Below are positions 9,062 through 18,309 of a stretch of 64,000 nt of DNA, piece after piece (positions within the stretch are counted from its first letter, which is position 1; every line of letters starts with the position of its first letter). The notes under the pieces are model-generated. The model ran no database searches and was not told where the DNA came from. It saw only the letters and a program-made list of their open reading frames with translations. Made by a program: the position numbers and the translations under genes. The stretch spans positions 1,116,001 through 1,180,000 of the forward strand of contig NZ_JMQM01000001.1 of the NCBI RefSeq assembly GCF_000733725.1, written 5' to 3'. Source of the stretch: Nitratireductor basaltis (lineage in GTDB: Bacteria > Pseudomonadota > Alphaproteobacteria > Rhizobiales > Rhizobiaceae).

Positions 9062-11644
9062 CTATTCCTGCTCCAGCATCTCTTTCACGACAGTTGCGAG
9101 CTGCTTCAATGAGAAGGGCTTTGGCAGGAAGCCGAATTTTGCGCCTTCTGGAAGATTCTTGGCGAAAGCATCTTCAGCATAGCCCGACACGAAGATGAAC
9201 TTGATGTCAGGCTGCAACTTCAAGAGTTCGGTCAGAAGTGTCGGACCGTCCATTTCGGGCATCACGACATCGGAGACGACGATATCGACCTTTCCTTCAA
9301 GCTCGTGGAAGATTTCGAGCGCTTCGGTGCCCGATGTCGCCTCATGTACCTCGTAGCCGCGCGATGAGAGTGCCCGGACACTGCCCATGCGCACAGCGTC
9401 TTCGTCTTCAACCAGAAGAACCCTGGCACTTCCCGACAGATCCTTCCTGGCGGATGCGGCCTGCTGGGCCTGCTTGGTTTCGACCGCTGTCTGCTCCGCC
9501 GAGATTTCGGCCGCCGTTGGCACGTGGCGCGGCAGGAAGATACGGAAGGTCGTGCCGACGCCGACCTCTGAATCACAGTATATGAAACCACCCGTCTGCT
9601 TGACGATGCCATACACCATGGATAGGCCAAGCCCGGTTCCCTTGCCCACTTCCTTGGTCGTAAAGAACGGCTCGAAGATCTTTTTCAGCGTCTCCGGCTC
9701 AATGCCGGTTCCCGTGTCGGTAACTTCAACGGCGACATAATCATCGGTGACGAGCCCGCGATACTGGAACCCGGCGCATTCCTCGGAGGTGATGTTGCGT
9801 GTGCGCACCGACAGTGTGCCGCCATCGGGCATGGCGTCCCTTGCATTGACAACCAGATTGACGACAACCTGTTCGAACTGACCGATATCCACCTTGACCG
9901 GCCACAAGTCCCGGCCGTGCTCGATGGATAGATTGATCTCGGTTCCGACCAGTCGCGAAAGCAGCATGCGCAGGTCAGCCAGCACATCGGTGAGGTTCAG
10001 AACCTCAGGCCGCAAGGTCTGGCGGCGCGAGAACGCCAGAAGCTGGCGGACCAGAGACGCCGCACGATTGGCGTTTTGCTTGATGTTCATTATGTCCGGG
10101 AATGACGGGTCCGACGGACGATGATTGGTCAGCAAGAGGTCGGATGCCATGATGATGGCGGTCAGGACATTGTTGAAATCATGTGCGATACCGCCGGCAA
10201 GTTGTCCGACCGCCTGCATTTTCTGGCTCTGCGCCATTTGGGCCTCGAGGGCCTTCTGCTCGGTGGTTTCAACCGCATAGACGATCGCAGCCTCTTCGAC
10301 GCCTTCGCCTCCGGTCTGATCAGCTACCGCATTCACGTAGAAGCGCATATGGCGCTCCTCGTCATCAGGCAGAACCGTATCTATAGGTGAAATGTCGGCC
10401 TGACGCTGTTTGGCTTTTTCCAGAGCGACTTCGAATGCCTCTCGATCACGCTGGTGCATGACCGTGTCGAGGCGGATGCGGCGTTCCAGGGAATCGTTGT
10501 CTACAATGCTGCCGAACAGTGAGTGGAAGGGCGCATTGGTGCGCAATATGCGCCCATTGGCATCCACGCTTGCGATCGCCATGGGCGTGGAATTGAAGAA
10601 ACGTGTGAAACGGACCTCGGAGGCACGCAGATCGGCAGAGGAATCTTCGCCCAAGGTACGATTGAGTACTATTGTTCGCGTGGGCCCGGGATAGCCTTCA
10701 CGGCTCGATGTGACCCGGTGCATGAAGCGCACCGGCAGAGCCTCGCCGCTCATGGTCGACAGATCGAGATCGATGACCGCGTTGCGCGCCGTGCCGTGTT
10801 CGGCCTTTACAGCCTGTATGAGGGCAATACCGTCTCCGGCCACGAACTCGGAGAGTGTCAGGGAACCGGGAGCGAAATTGGCGAGATCAACGCCCAGCCA
10901 CTCCGCAAGGGTGGCGTTGATATAGGTGACACGCCCTTCTGCATCGGCGGCAAAGAAACCTGCAGGCGCATGGTCGAGATGATCGATCGCCTTTTGCAGA
11001 TCAAGGAAAAAGCGTTCCTGCTCTGCCCGTTCTGCGGATATGTCGACCAATTGCCAGGCGTTGAGGGGCTTGCGGTGCCCAGGCACCTTGAAGACACGGG
11101 CCAAGGCGCGATACCAGCGCGCGGTCGGCTCTGCTCCGGGACGGATCGGACGTGAAAGACGAAATTCACCGTCAGCGGACTTACCGTCGCGCAGTGCCAG
11201 TGAAAGGCGCTCGATTGTGGGCGATGCCTCTGCATTGTCCGACAGGATGGCTTCGGCGGTTTTCACATCCGCAGCAGATGTCGCGCCCGTCAGCTCTGCA
11301 TAGGCGCGATTCGCATACATGATGCGTCCCTTGGTGTCGGTAACCACGAGACCTTCATCCATGGAATCGACGAAATGCTTGGCGAGTTCATCACCGGTCG
11401 AACGAGGAGCAAGCTGAATGAAGCCAATGGCGCTGGCGAAGAGATAGCCAATGCCGACCATTGCCAGGATGCCCAGAATTCCAAGGAAGAACTCCTCGCC
11501 AAGACTTTCCTTGAATAGTGCGAAGAACAAGGCAGCGCCCGTCAGCACCATTATGAAGATGATCAATCGGGCAATTACGCCTGGACGTGATCCCTGATCG
11601 ATGATCGGGGCCGTCTCAATATCGACACCAGAATGTTTGGCCAT
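9062..11644 (-). CDS. cckA: cell-cycle hybrid histidine kinase CckA
   Basis: A membrane-bound hybrid kinase that phosphorylates CtrA and CpdR through ChpT in alphaproteobacteria. The 860-residue protein has two transmembrane helices (about 24-44 and 52-76), then PAS-type sensor segments (about 88-205, 215-330 and 342-465). The HisKA domain follows with His488 in GGIAHDFNNVL, then the HATPase_c domain (NLVVNARDAMPDGG, EPFFTTKEVGKGTGLGLSMVYG). The C-terminal receiver domain (about 739-860) has the acidic pair VEDED and phospho-acceptor Asp792 in VVSDVVMPEMDG. Length and order match rhizobial CckA. It stands alone, divergent from the FliO-domain gene. Confidence 0.95.
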   Translation of the reverse strand: MAKHSGVDIETAPIIDQGSRPGVIARLIIFIMVLTGAALFFALFKESLGEEFFLGILGILAMVGIGYLFASAIGFIQLAPRSTGDELAKHFVDSMDEGLVVTDTKGRIMYANRAYAELTGATSAADVKTAEAILSDNAEASPTIERLSLALRDGKSADGEFRLSRPIRPGAEPTARWYRALARVFKVPGHRKPLNAWQLVDISAERAEQERFFLDLQKAIDHLDHAPAGFFAADAEGRVTYINATLAEWLGVDLANFAPGSLTLSEFVAGDGIALIQAVKAEHGTARNAVIDLDLSTMSGEALPVRFMHRVTSSREGYPGPTRTIVLNRTLGEDSSADLRASEVRFTRFFNSTPMAIASVDANGRILRTNAPFHSLFGSIVDNDSLERRIRLDTVMHQRDREAFEVALEKAKQRQADISPIDTVLPDDEERHMRFYVNAVADQTGGEGVEEAAIVYAVETTEQKALEAQMAQSQKMQAVGQLAGGIAHDFNNVLTAIIMASDLLLTNHRPSDPSFPDIMNIKQNANRAASLVRQLLAFSRRQTLRPEVLNLTDVLADLRMLLSRLVGTEINLSIEHGRDLWPVKVDIGQFEQVVVNLVVNARDAMPDGGTLSVRTRNITSEECAGFQYRGLVTDDYVAVEVTDTGTGIEPETLKKIFEPFFTTKEVGKGTGLGLSMVYGIVKQTGGFIYCDSEVGVGTTFRIFLPRHVPTAAEISAEQTAVETKQAQQAASARKDLSGSARVLLVEDEDAVRMGSVRALSSRGYEVHEATSGTEALEIFHELEGKVDIVVSDVVMPEMDGPTLLTELLKLQPDIKFIFVSGYAEDAFAKNLPEGAKFGFLPKPFSLKQLATVVKEMLEQE

Positions 11645-11836
11645 CCGTTCCCTGCCTGTCGCGCCGACTGATGGCGGCCCTGTTTCTTTGGCTCTTTCGC
11701 ATATAACAGGGCCTCAATAGCGCGCAAGGTGGCGCGCCTGTAAAGGCTGGGTATGGTAAGCTCGGCGCAAGTATTTGATCTTGCCGCTCCTGAGGTGGCG
11801 ACCTACCCTGTTTGAGCATTTGATCGGAGAGGCGCG

Positions 11837-12913
11837 ATGCAGGACTGGCTAAGTACTATGAGCAACAACGCTTTGACTGGAGCAATTCTGTGGACACTCG
11901 CGGCCCTTGTCGGTCTCGCACTGATCCTGGCAGCGGTCCGGTTCATGCGCGGTTCCCGCCAAGGCACCTATGTTGCTGGCGGTCGCAACCGGCGTCCGCG
12001 ACTGGCTGTCATCGATGCCACACCCGTCGACACCCAGCGGCGCCTGGTGCTTATTCGGCGCGACCATGTGGAGCATCTCGTTCTCATCGGCGGACAAAGC
12101 GATCTGGTAATAGAGCGCGGCATACCCATTGCGCCTCAACCGCAACAGGTCGCACCTCCCCCTCAGACAGCAGCTGCCGTCCAGCGTCCAATGCCCATGG
12201 AGCCCGCCTCCCCTGAGCCAGTGACATCTTATAGCGAGCGTCCCATTGTCCAGCCGGAGCATGTGGCGCCTACGGCCAGTTCCAATGTCGCCGGCGGTGT
12301 CGCCGCTGGCTCCGTCGCAGCTTCGGCAGCCTCGGCACAAGAGCGACAGGAAAGCCTTGAGCCGGCGCCGATGAGTGCGCGCGAGGTATACGAACAGCAG
12401 GCGGCCGAGCTTCGCGAACGTGAGAGGCAGCAGGCTTCAGTCGAACCGGAGATGGAACAGCAACAGTCGCTCCCAAGCCACTCCGTAGCGCCACCGAGCG
12501 AGGAAGAGGCCATCGCCAATCAGGATACAGCCTCTGAGGAAGCGGTATCAATCGGGACAGACATGTCCTTTGCAGAAGAACCACGGATCGATTTGCCAGA
12601 GCCGCAGCAGGAATGGGCATCGGTCTCGCGCGCTGAACCCTACTTCACCATGCCCGCCCCTGATCAACATCCATCTGACGCGGCACCCGATGCCCCTCAT
12701 GAACAACCGGCATTTGTTGATCAGCGGGCTGAAGCGGCACACACCGGGCAGGACATGGAAAGCCATGTCGCAGTCGAGCCAGAACCGGCAACGGCAGATG
12801 AACCGCAAGCCGAGTTGGACGAGAACGGCGAAGAGGACCCGGATCTGACGCTTGAGCGCGAAATGAGCCGTCTGCTGGATGATCTGGGGGACGATCGCAA
12901 TACGCGTAGCTGA
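11837..12913 (+). CDS. membrane protein with an N-terminal FliO-like domain
   Basis: A 358-residue protein. A transmembrane helix lies at about 15-35 (ILWTLAALVGLALILAAVRF), followed by a basic segment and a FliO-like domain (about 50-100: RPRLAVIDATPVDTQRRLVLIRRD, then HLVLIGGQSDLVIE). The remaining 250 residues are rich in Pro, Glu, Gln and Ala and look disordered. FliO proteins assist assembly of the flagellar export gate, but there is no flagellar gene nearby. Genes of this kind beside cckA seem a standing feature of Rhizobiales, so a role outside the flagellum is possible. Its start is 190 bases from that of cckA, on the opposite strand. Confidence 0.75.
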   Translation: MQDWLSTMSNNALTGAILWTLAALVGLALILAAVRFMRGSRQGTYVAGGRNRRPRLAVIDATPVDTQRRLVLIRRDHVEHLVLIGGQSDLVIERGIPIAPQPQQVAPPPQTAAAVQRPMPMEPASPEPVTSYSERPIVQPEHVAPTASSNVAGGVAAGSVAASAASAQERQESLEPAPMSAREVYEQQAAELRERERQQASVEPEMEQQQSLPSHSVAPPSEEEAIANQDTASEEAVSIGTDMSFAEEPRIDLPEPQQEWASVSRAEPYFTMPAPDQHPSDAAPDAPHEQPAFVDQRAEAAHTGQDMESHVAVEPEPATADEPQAELDENGEEDPDLTLEREMSRLLDDLGDDRNTRS

Positions 12914-12914
12914 A

Positions 12915-12945
12915 ATGAAGCCGCGGTCAGGTGCCGCGGCTTTCA
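12915..12945. terminator. bidirectional terminator between the FliO-like gene and glmU
   Basis: A 9-bp stem, AAGCCGCGG at 12918-12926 and CCGCGGCTT at 12934-12942, with a 7-base loop. It lies directly after the stop of the plus-strand gene and about 25 bases past the glmU stop, so it can serve both convergent units. The T tracts are short. Confidence 0.65.
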
Positions 12946-12969
12946 TCATCCAAAGGTGAGCGGAAGAGC

Positions 12970-14325
12970 TTACTTGCCCGCGAGCTTGCGCAGCCTTTCA
13001 CGCAGTTGCCTTCCCCGTCCTTCACGCGTGGACTGCCTTGCGCGTCCGAAGGCCAGCGCGTCATCCGGCACATCCTGCGTTACGACACTGCCCGATGCCA
13101 CATAGGCACCTGCGCCGATCCTGATCGGAGCAACCAGGGAGGAATTCGTGCCGACAAACGCATTGTCGCCGATTTCGGTCCGGTGCTTGCCGAAACCGTC
13201 ATAATTGCAGGTGATGGTTCCAGCGCCGATATTCGCACCTGCCCCGACATCCGCATCTCCGACATAGGATAGATGTGGCACCTTGGCGCCCTCACCGATG
13301 CGTGATTTCTTGATTTCGCAGAAATTGCCGATCTTGGCATTTTCCATGACTTTCGCACCCGGACGCAGGCGGGCATACGGGCCGACCTGCGCTCCTGTAG
13401 CCACATGCGCATCTTCAAGATGCGAAAACGCACGGATAAGGGCGCCTTCTGCTACTTTCACGCCGGGTCCGAAGAAAACGTTTGGCTCGATAACCGCGTC
13501 CGCTCCGATCTCGGTATCGTGAGCGAGATACACGCTGTCCGGCGCAAGCATGGTGACACCAGCCAGCATCAGTTCCTCGCGCCTGCGGTTCTGCCAGATT
13601 GTCTCCGCCCGAGCCAGTTCCGCGCGGTTGTTCACGCCCAGCGCGTCTTCCTCGTCAGCTTCCACCGCACGAACATCAAGTCCCGCCGCGGCAGCAATGG
13701 CCACGATGTCCGTCAGATAGTACTCCCCTTTTGCATTGTCATTGCCGATCTGGTGCAGCAATTCCAATGCATGCGCACCGGACAGTGCCATCGCGCCGCC
13801 ATTGCAGAAGGTGATGCGGCGTTGCTCGTCCGAACAATCCTTTTCCTCGCGGATGCCAACCAACGCACCGCCATCTTCCAGAAGTCGACCATAGCCATGG
13901 GGGGTCTGAGTGCGGAAACCCATGACGGCTACTTGGGCGCCCTGCGCCAGTGCCATCCGCATATCGCCAAGCGCCTCGGGGCGAATCAGCGGTGCATCGC
14001 CGAATAGGACAAGGATGTCGTCGAATTTCTTCTCAAGTGCCGGTCGGGCTGCCAGGACGGCATCAGCCGTTCCCAGCTGCTTTTGCTGCAAGAAAGTAGA
14101 AATGGCAGTACCGGCTCCCAGGCTATCCGCCGCCGCTGATACGCGGTCGGCGCCGTGACCGAGTACAAGTGCGATCTCATCGCTGCCGCTGCTGCGGGCA
14201 CTTTTGATCACGTGACCGAGCATTTCCAGGCCAGCCACCTTGTGAAGGACCTTGGGCAGCGCGCTTTTCATGCGTGTGCCTTCACCTGCGGCGAGAATGA
14301 TTGTGAGACAGCTTCGGTTCGACAT
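12970..14325 (-). CDS. glmU: bifunctional GlcNAc-1-P uridyltransferase / glucosamine-1-P acetyltransferase
   Basis: Makes UDP-GlcNAc from glucosamine-1-phosphate for peptidoglycan and lipopolysaccharide. The start at 14325 ([14 protein letters not shown]) has GGAG 5 bases upstream and gives 451 residues; the longer frame to 14343 has no such site. The N-terminal pyrophosphorylase domain (1-230) has [18 protein letters not shown]. The C-terminal left-handed beta-helix (250-440) has [27 protein letters not shown] and TITCNYDG, the acetyltransferase core. Unlinked to other amino-sugar genes. Confidence 0.96.
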   Translation of the reverse strand: MSNRSCLTIILAAGEGTRMKSALPKVLHKVAGLEMLGHVIKSARSSGSDEIALVLGHGADRVSAAADSLGAGTAISTFLQQKQLGTADAVLAARPALEKKFDDILVLFGDAPLIRPEALGDMRMALAQGAQVAVMGFRTQTPHGYGRLLEDGGALVGIREEKDCSDEQRRITFCNGGAMALSGAHALELLHQIGNDNAKGEYYLTDIVAIAAAAGLDVRAVEADEEDALGVNNRAELARAETIWQNRRREELMLAGVTMLAPDSVYLAHDTEIGADAVIEPNVFFGPGVKVAEGALIRAFSHLEDAHVATGAQVGPYARLRPGAKVMENAKIGNFCEIKKSRIGEGAKVPHLSYVGDADVGAGANIGAGTITCNYDGFGKHRTEIGDNAFVGTNSSLVAPIRIGAGAYVASGSVVTQDVPDDALAFGRARQSTREGRGRQLRERLRKLAGK

Positions 14326-14424
14326 GCAGGCTCCGTTCAGCAAGGATCAGACAATGCGTTGCCTTTAGCGCATTCCACCTGCATTTGAAATTTTCTTCAC
14401 ATCCGTGCAGCTGCAGAATTGCTC

Positions 14425-15159
14425 TCAGCCGAGCGCTCCAAGCGCTGGAAAGGTCTCGAGCAGCCAGAATGCGGCTGACTGGATACCACCGGTCAGAAAG
14501 AGAACGCCTGCTATGACCAACAGGCCGCCGATGATTCGTTCAACGCTTCCCAGGTGACTGCGAAAACGCTGCAGGAACGCCATGAACTGACCGGAAAAGA
14601 GCGCGGCTATGAGGAAAGGTATGCCAAGACCGGCGGAATATACAGCCAGGAGAAGCGCACCTTCGCCGATCGTGCCGCGCCCACCTGCGAGCGTCAGTAT
14701 AGGCCCGAGAACCGGACCTATGCAGGGTGTCCAGCCAAATCCGAATGCGAGACCCATCACATATGCGGAGGAGAGGCTGGCCGGCGTGCCGCTGGTCTGG
14801 AATCGCGCTTCGCGTGAAAACAGCGATATGCGCAGCACACCCAGGAAATTCAGCCCCATCAGTATGATGATGACGCCCGCCACGATTGCCAATTCCTGCT
14901 GCCAGGCACGCAGAAAGGCACCGATGGAGGAAGCGCCGGCGCCCAATGCGATAAAGACGGATGAGAAGCCAAGCACAAAGAACAGCCCCGACCTCAGGAG
15001 CGAGAGACGTGCCGCACCGCCCTCGTCAGCTCTGAAATCGTCCAGGGACACCCCTGCCATGTAGCAAAGATACGGAGGCACAAGCGGGAGCACGCAGGGT
15101 GAGAGGAAGGACAATGCTCCTGCGATCAATGCACTTGTGTAACCGATATCCAATGCCAT
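14425..15159 (-). CDS. ccdA: cytochrome c biogenesis protein CcdA (thiol-disulfide transporter)
   Basis: Carries reducing equivalents across the inner membrane to periplasmic thioredoxin-like proteins, mainly for cytochrome c maturation. 244 residues with six hydrophobic helices, the length of CcdA. The two redox cysteines sit in SFLSPCVLPLVPPYL near residue 22 and GWTPCIGPVLG near residue 148, each next to a proline as the family requires. It is a single gene, not linked to ccm genes here. Confidence 0.92.
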   Translation of the reverse strand: MALDIGYTSALIAGALSFLSPCVLPLVPPYLCYMAGVSLDDFRADEGGAARLSLLRSGLFFVLGFSSVFIALGAGASSIGAFLRAWQQELAIVAGVIIILMGLNFLGVLRISLFSREARFQTSGTPASLSSAYVMGLAFGFGWTPCIGPVLGPILTLAGGRGTIGEGALLLAVYSAGLGIPFLIAALFSGQFMAFLQRFRSHLGSVERIIGGLLVIAGVLFLTGGIQSAAFWLLETFPALGALG

Positions 15160-15366
15160 AGCGTCGCGCTCGTTCCTCAGCTGCTTTGCGCTCTTCTAGC
15201 CAAGGTAAGGCTCCCAAACCAATCACTTAACTGTGGCCAAATGCTGCACCACCGACTGCTTGTTCGGCCCATGGTAAAAGTGGAAGGAATTGAGACGAAG
15301 ATGGTTGACCGCTGTGCGGTGCCTGACTATGTTCCGCGCACTTTCTCCAGGCAGCTTGCCTTGTGG

Positions 15367-15442
15367 GAGCGCGTAGCTCAGCTGGTAGAGCAACTGACTT
15401 TTAATCAGTAGGTCCAGGGTTCGAACCCCTGCGCGCTCACCA
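15367..15442 (+). tRNA. tRNA-Lys (anticodon TTT)
   Basis: A complete cloverleaf. Acceptor stem GAGCGCG pairs with CGCGCTC, D arm GCTC..GAGC, anticodon arm ACTGA-CTTTTAA-TCAGT with TTT at positions 34-36, T arm CAGGG-TTCGAAC-CCCTG, and an encoded ACCA end. Its 3' end points at the glycan operon, whose last gene stops 28 bases away. Confidence 0.98.
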
Positions 15443-15469
15443 TCATCTCCCTGGTTGCGGACAGCCGAA

Positions 15470-16192
15470 TTACGATCTTGTGCAAAGATAGACTTCGCGT
15501 TCGGGATGCTCCCTGATCGTGAAGCCTGAGCTTCTGAGCATGGCTTCCACTGCTGCTCGATTGGGGAAGAACCAGTTTGTCGGATCGCCGGCATAGCTGT
15601 GCTCGACGAAATGAAGCTTGGGGTAGTCCGGTTTGTCGAATATCTCCCATTCGGAAAACGGATAATCCGCCTCGACCTCGGCCACCGTATTCCAGCCACG
15701 CTGCAGGCATTGGAAGAGCATCTTGTCGCCGCACACATGTTCGTGGATCAGATCAAGCGCCAAGAGCGGGTGGCGCAAATGATACAGCACACCCATGAAG
15801 ATCACGAGATCGAACTTCTCACCGAGTTTTGCCACGTCGTAGACGGACATCTGATGAAGTTCGAGTTCGAAACCCTCTGTCTCTGCAGCAAGTTTCGCCT
15901 GTTCGAGGTATCTCGGATCCGAATCGATGCCAACAACACGGCCAGCATTGCGCCGCTTCATCTCCATTGAATAGAAGCCCGCATTGCAACCGATGTCCAG
16001 CACGCTGCGACCTTCCAGGTCCTCCGGCAGAATATGTGCGAAATTGGCAAACTTGAACGCCGGGTAGTCGCCCAGAAAATGATCGGGAGCGGTTTCAATT
16101 CCTCCGATCTCCATGTTGTGAAACCATGGCCGCAAGGCGTGGATCCGATCCTCCAGTTCACTTGTGGAGATTCTATTGCTTCGCGCAGTCAT
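15470..16192 (-). CDS. SAM-dependent methyltransferase, TIGR04290-type
   Basis: A 240-residue class I methyltransferase with motif I VLDIGCNAGFYSME (about 60-73), the acidic residue after strand 2 (VVGIDSDPRYL) and FDLVIFMGVLYHLRHPLLAL after it. The N-terminal WFHNMEIGGIETAPDH segment is that of the family I know as TIGR04290, of unknown substrate. The start at 16192 lies one base after the stop of the SDR gene; the frame extends to 16225 but this would overlap that gene. It is the last gene of the operon. O-methylation of a sugar is the natural guess, from context only. Confidence 0.8.
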   Translation of the reverse strand: MTARSNRISTSELEDRIHALRPWFHNMEIGGIETAPDHFLGDYPAFKFANFAHILPEDLEGRSVLDIGCNAGFYSMEMKRRNAGRVVGIDSDPRYLEQAKLAAETEGFELELHQMSVYDVAKLGEKFDLVIFMGVLYHLRHPLLALDLIHEHVCGDKMLFQCLQRGWNTVAEVEADYPFSEWEIFDKPDYPKLHFVEHSYAGDPTNWFFPNRAAVEAMLRSSGFTIREHPEREVYLCTRS

Positions 16193-16193
16193 T

Positions 16194-17204
16194 TCAGGCT
16201 GTTCTCCTGACTTCGCCCGGAGCATTCATGGCGGGCATCCAGTGAATGCCGAGCTCGAGTGCAAAATAGGCAATGGTCGGCTCAAGCCCTTCGACCAGCG
16301 GCACCCGCGGCTCCCATCCCAGCAAGGTTTTGGCCTTCGAAATGTCCGGCTGCCTCTTTTGCGGGTCATCCTGTGGGAGCGGATTGTAAACGACTGGACC
16401 TGCGGCCGGAACGCGTGCCATTACCAGATCAGCCAGTTCGTTGATGGTGAATTCTCCGGGGTTGCCCAGATTAACCGGTGTCTTCGGATTCGCGTCGATC
16501 TGCATCAGAGCGATGATGCCGCGCACCAGGTCGTCGACATAGCAAAAGGAGCGCGTCTGCTGGCCGGTTCCATATATCGTCAGCTGCTCGCCCCTGAGCG
16601 CTTGAGTGATCAGATTGGAAACGATGCGCCCGTCGTCTGCCTGCATCCTCGGGCCATAGGTATTAAAGATGCGCACGACCCGTGCATCGATCGAGCCACG
16701 TCGCAGATAATCGAATGAAAGGGTTTCGCCGGCCCGCTTGGCTTCATCATAACAGGCGCGCGGACCGGTACAGTTCACATTTCCCAGATAGTCTTCCGGC
16801 TGCGGGTGAACCAGCGGGTCACCATAGATTTCACTGGTCGATGCCTGCAAGAAGCGCGCCGCGTTGGCTGCGGCAAGCTCGAGCAGGTTGTTCGTACCCA
16901 CCACACCGGTCATCATCGTATGCACAGGGTCCTTCTGATATTTCGGCGGGGACGCAGCACTGGCCAGATTGTAGATCTCATCGAAATTGCCCATGCTCGG
17001 CAGTGGATCGGTTATGTCAGCTTGCACGAGACTGAACCCAGGGTGGTTCTCCAGCGGGTCGATATTCTGCCGCGCGCCGGTGAGGAAGTTGTCCAGGCAA
17101 ACTACCTCATGCCCCTGCCCCAAAAGCGCATCACAAAGATGCGAGCCGATAAATCCCGCACCGCCAGCCACAAGGATTCGTTTCTGCTTGAGCGTGTTCC
17201 CCAT
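16194..17204 (-). CDS. UDP-glucuronate decarboxylase-like SDR (UDP-xylose synthase)
   Basis: A 336-residue extended SDR. NAD-binding GGAGFIG is at 14-20, the Ser/Thr of the active site lies in LQASTSEIYGDP, and Tyr152/Lys156 lie in CYDEAKR. NLASAASPPKYQKDP, GPRACYDEAKR, RIFNTYGPRM, DGRIVSNLITQAL and GTGQQTRSF match UDP-glucuronate decarboxylases (UXS) closely, so the likely reaction is UDP-GlcA to UDP-xylose. The start at 17204 has GAGG 6 bases upstream. UDP-glucose dehydrogenase, which makes its substrate, is at 25347-26723 in the same region. Confidence 0.85.
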   Translation of the reverse strand: MGNTLKQKRILVAGGAGFIGSHLCDALLGQGHEVVCLDNFLTGARQNIDPLENHPGFSLVQADITDPLPSMGNFDEIYNLASAASPPKYQKDPVHTMMTGVVGTNNLLELAAANAARFLQASTSEIYGDPLVHPQPEDYLGNVNCTGPRACYDEAKRAGETLSFDYLRRGSIDARVVRIFNTYGPRMQADDGRIVSNLITQALRGEQLTIYGTGQQTRSFCYVDDLVRGIIALMQIDANPKTPVNLGNPGEFTINELADLVMARVPAAGPVVYNPLPQDDPQKRQPDISKAKTLLGWEPRVPLVEGLEPTIAYFALELGIHWMPAMNAPGEVRRTA

Positions 17205-17211
17205 GTCGGCC

Positions 17212-18309
17212 TCAGACAGCCTTCGCGTAATGAGAAGTTCCGGCTCCTGCATCGCGCAGCGTCGCTACGAGTTCACGCGCGCGGGCCTCCCCGGTATGGT
17301 TTTTCAGAACGCGATCTCGGGCCGAATTGCCGATCGCCGCTCTTTCCTCGCGCGTTGAGTTGCAGAGCCAGTCGATCACCTGCCGGGTATCGTCAGCCAG
17401 CAGGATCGCCTCTCCTTCCGGTAGAACCTCTTCAATGCCGCGCCAACGATCGCTGATGATCGGTGTCGCACATGCAGCTGCTTCGAAAAGACGGACGCTG
17501 GGTGACCAGCCTGCAGCAACCATGTCAGCACGTGTGACATTCACAGTGAATTTCTGACGGCTGTAAAAGGATGGATGTTCTTCCGGCGGAAGGTGATCGA
17601 TCCTGTCGACGTTATCGGGCCAGTCGATGTCCTTGGGATATTGCGACCCGGCAACGACGAACTTGCGGTCAGGCAGTGCCCGGGCCGGCTCCAGCAGCAA
17701 CCTGTCCAGAACCGGCTGGCGGTCGGGACTGTATGTGCCCAGATAACCCAGCTCCCACTCGATCGCCTCGCCGGTCGGACGGTAGCGCTCGGCATCCACG
17801 CTGCAGTAGAGCGCTTCAGCCCGCTGCGCGCCGTAATCGCGCTCAAGCCTGGTGAGCACTTCTCCACCCGAGAAAGAATAATAGATATCGAAGAACGGCA
17901 CCTGCCGACGGGCAAGGAATGTTTCTTCCCCGCGATCGAGCGCGGCCATGGTGACCGGCGTATCAATGTCATAGAAGCAGAACAGTCTGGGCTGCATCCG
18001 CGCCACCCTGTCGATCACCAACTGTCCATCCGGCACATACGAGCCCAGGATCACCGCATCGGCCGAGACGATTTCCTTCTCGAACCGCGTGATCTCGTCA
18101 GCATTCTCATAATAGGAAAGCTTGCAGAATTCCGGGTCGGGTAGGTCACGATGCTCTGCATACCAGGGCACGTCGCGCTCTATGAAGTGGAGTTCATGGC
18201 CCTGCGAAGCCAGGCCGCGCATAAGAGAGCGATAGGTCGTGGCATGACCGTTGCCCCATGAGGAAGAGACGGAAAGACCGATGAAGACAATCGAGAGGGG
18301 GCGGTTCAT
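17212..18309 (-). CDS. CgeB-type glycosyltransferase, copy 1
   Basis: A 365-residue GT-B glycosyltransferase of the CgeB/Glyco_trans_1_2 type. The N-terminal domain (1-170) starts with SIVFIGLSVSSSWGNGHATTYR and the acceptor-side loop. The C-terminal donor domain (180-350) has YLGTYSPDRQ, YSRQKFTVNVTRADMVAAGWSPSVRLFEAAACATPIIS and the conserved Glu in FEAAAC. No signal or membrane segment, so it acts on the cytoplasmic side. It overlaps copy 2 by 4 bases. Donor and acceptor cannot be read from the sequence. Confidence 0.85.
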   Translation of the reverse strand: MNRPLSIVFIGLSVSSSWGNGHATTYRSLMRGLASQGHELHFIERDVPWYAEHRDLPDPEFCKLSYYENADEITRFEKEIVSADAVILGSYVPDGQLVIDRVARMQPRLFCFYDIDTPVTMAALDRGEETFLARRQVPFFDIYYSFSGGEVLTRLERDYGAQRAEALYCSVDAERYRPTGEAIEWELGYLGTYSPDRQPVLDRLLLEPARALPDRKFVVAGSQYPKDIDWPDNVDRIDHLPPEEHPSFYSRQKFTVNVTRADMVAAGWSPSVRLFEAAACATPIISDRWRGIEEVLPEGEAILLADDTRQVIDWLCNSTREERAAIGNSARDRVLKNHTGEARARELVATLRDAGAGTSHYAKAV

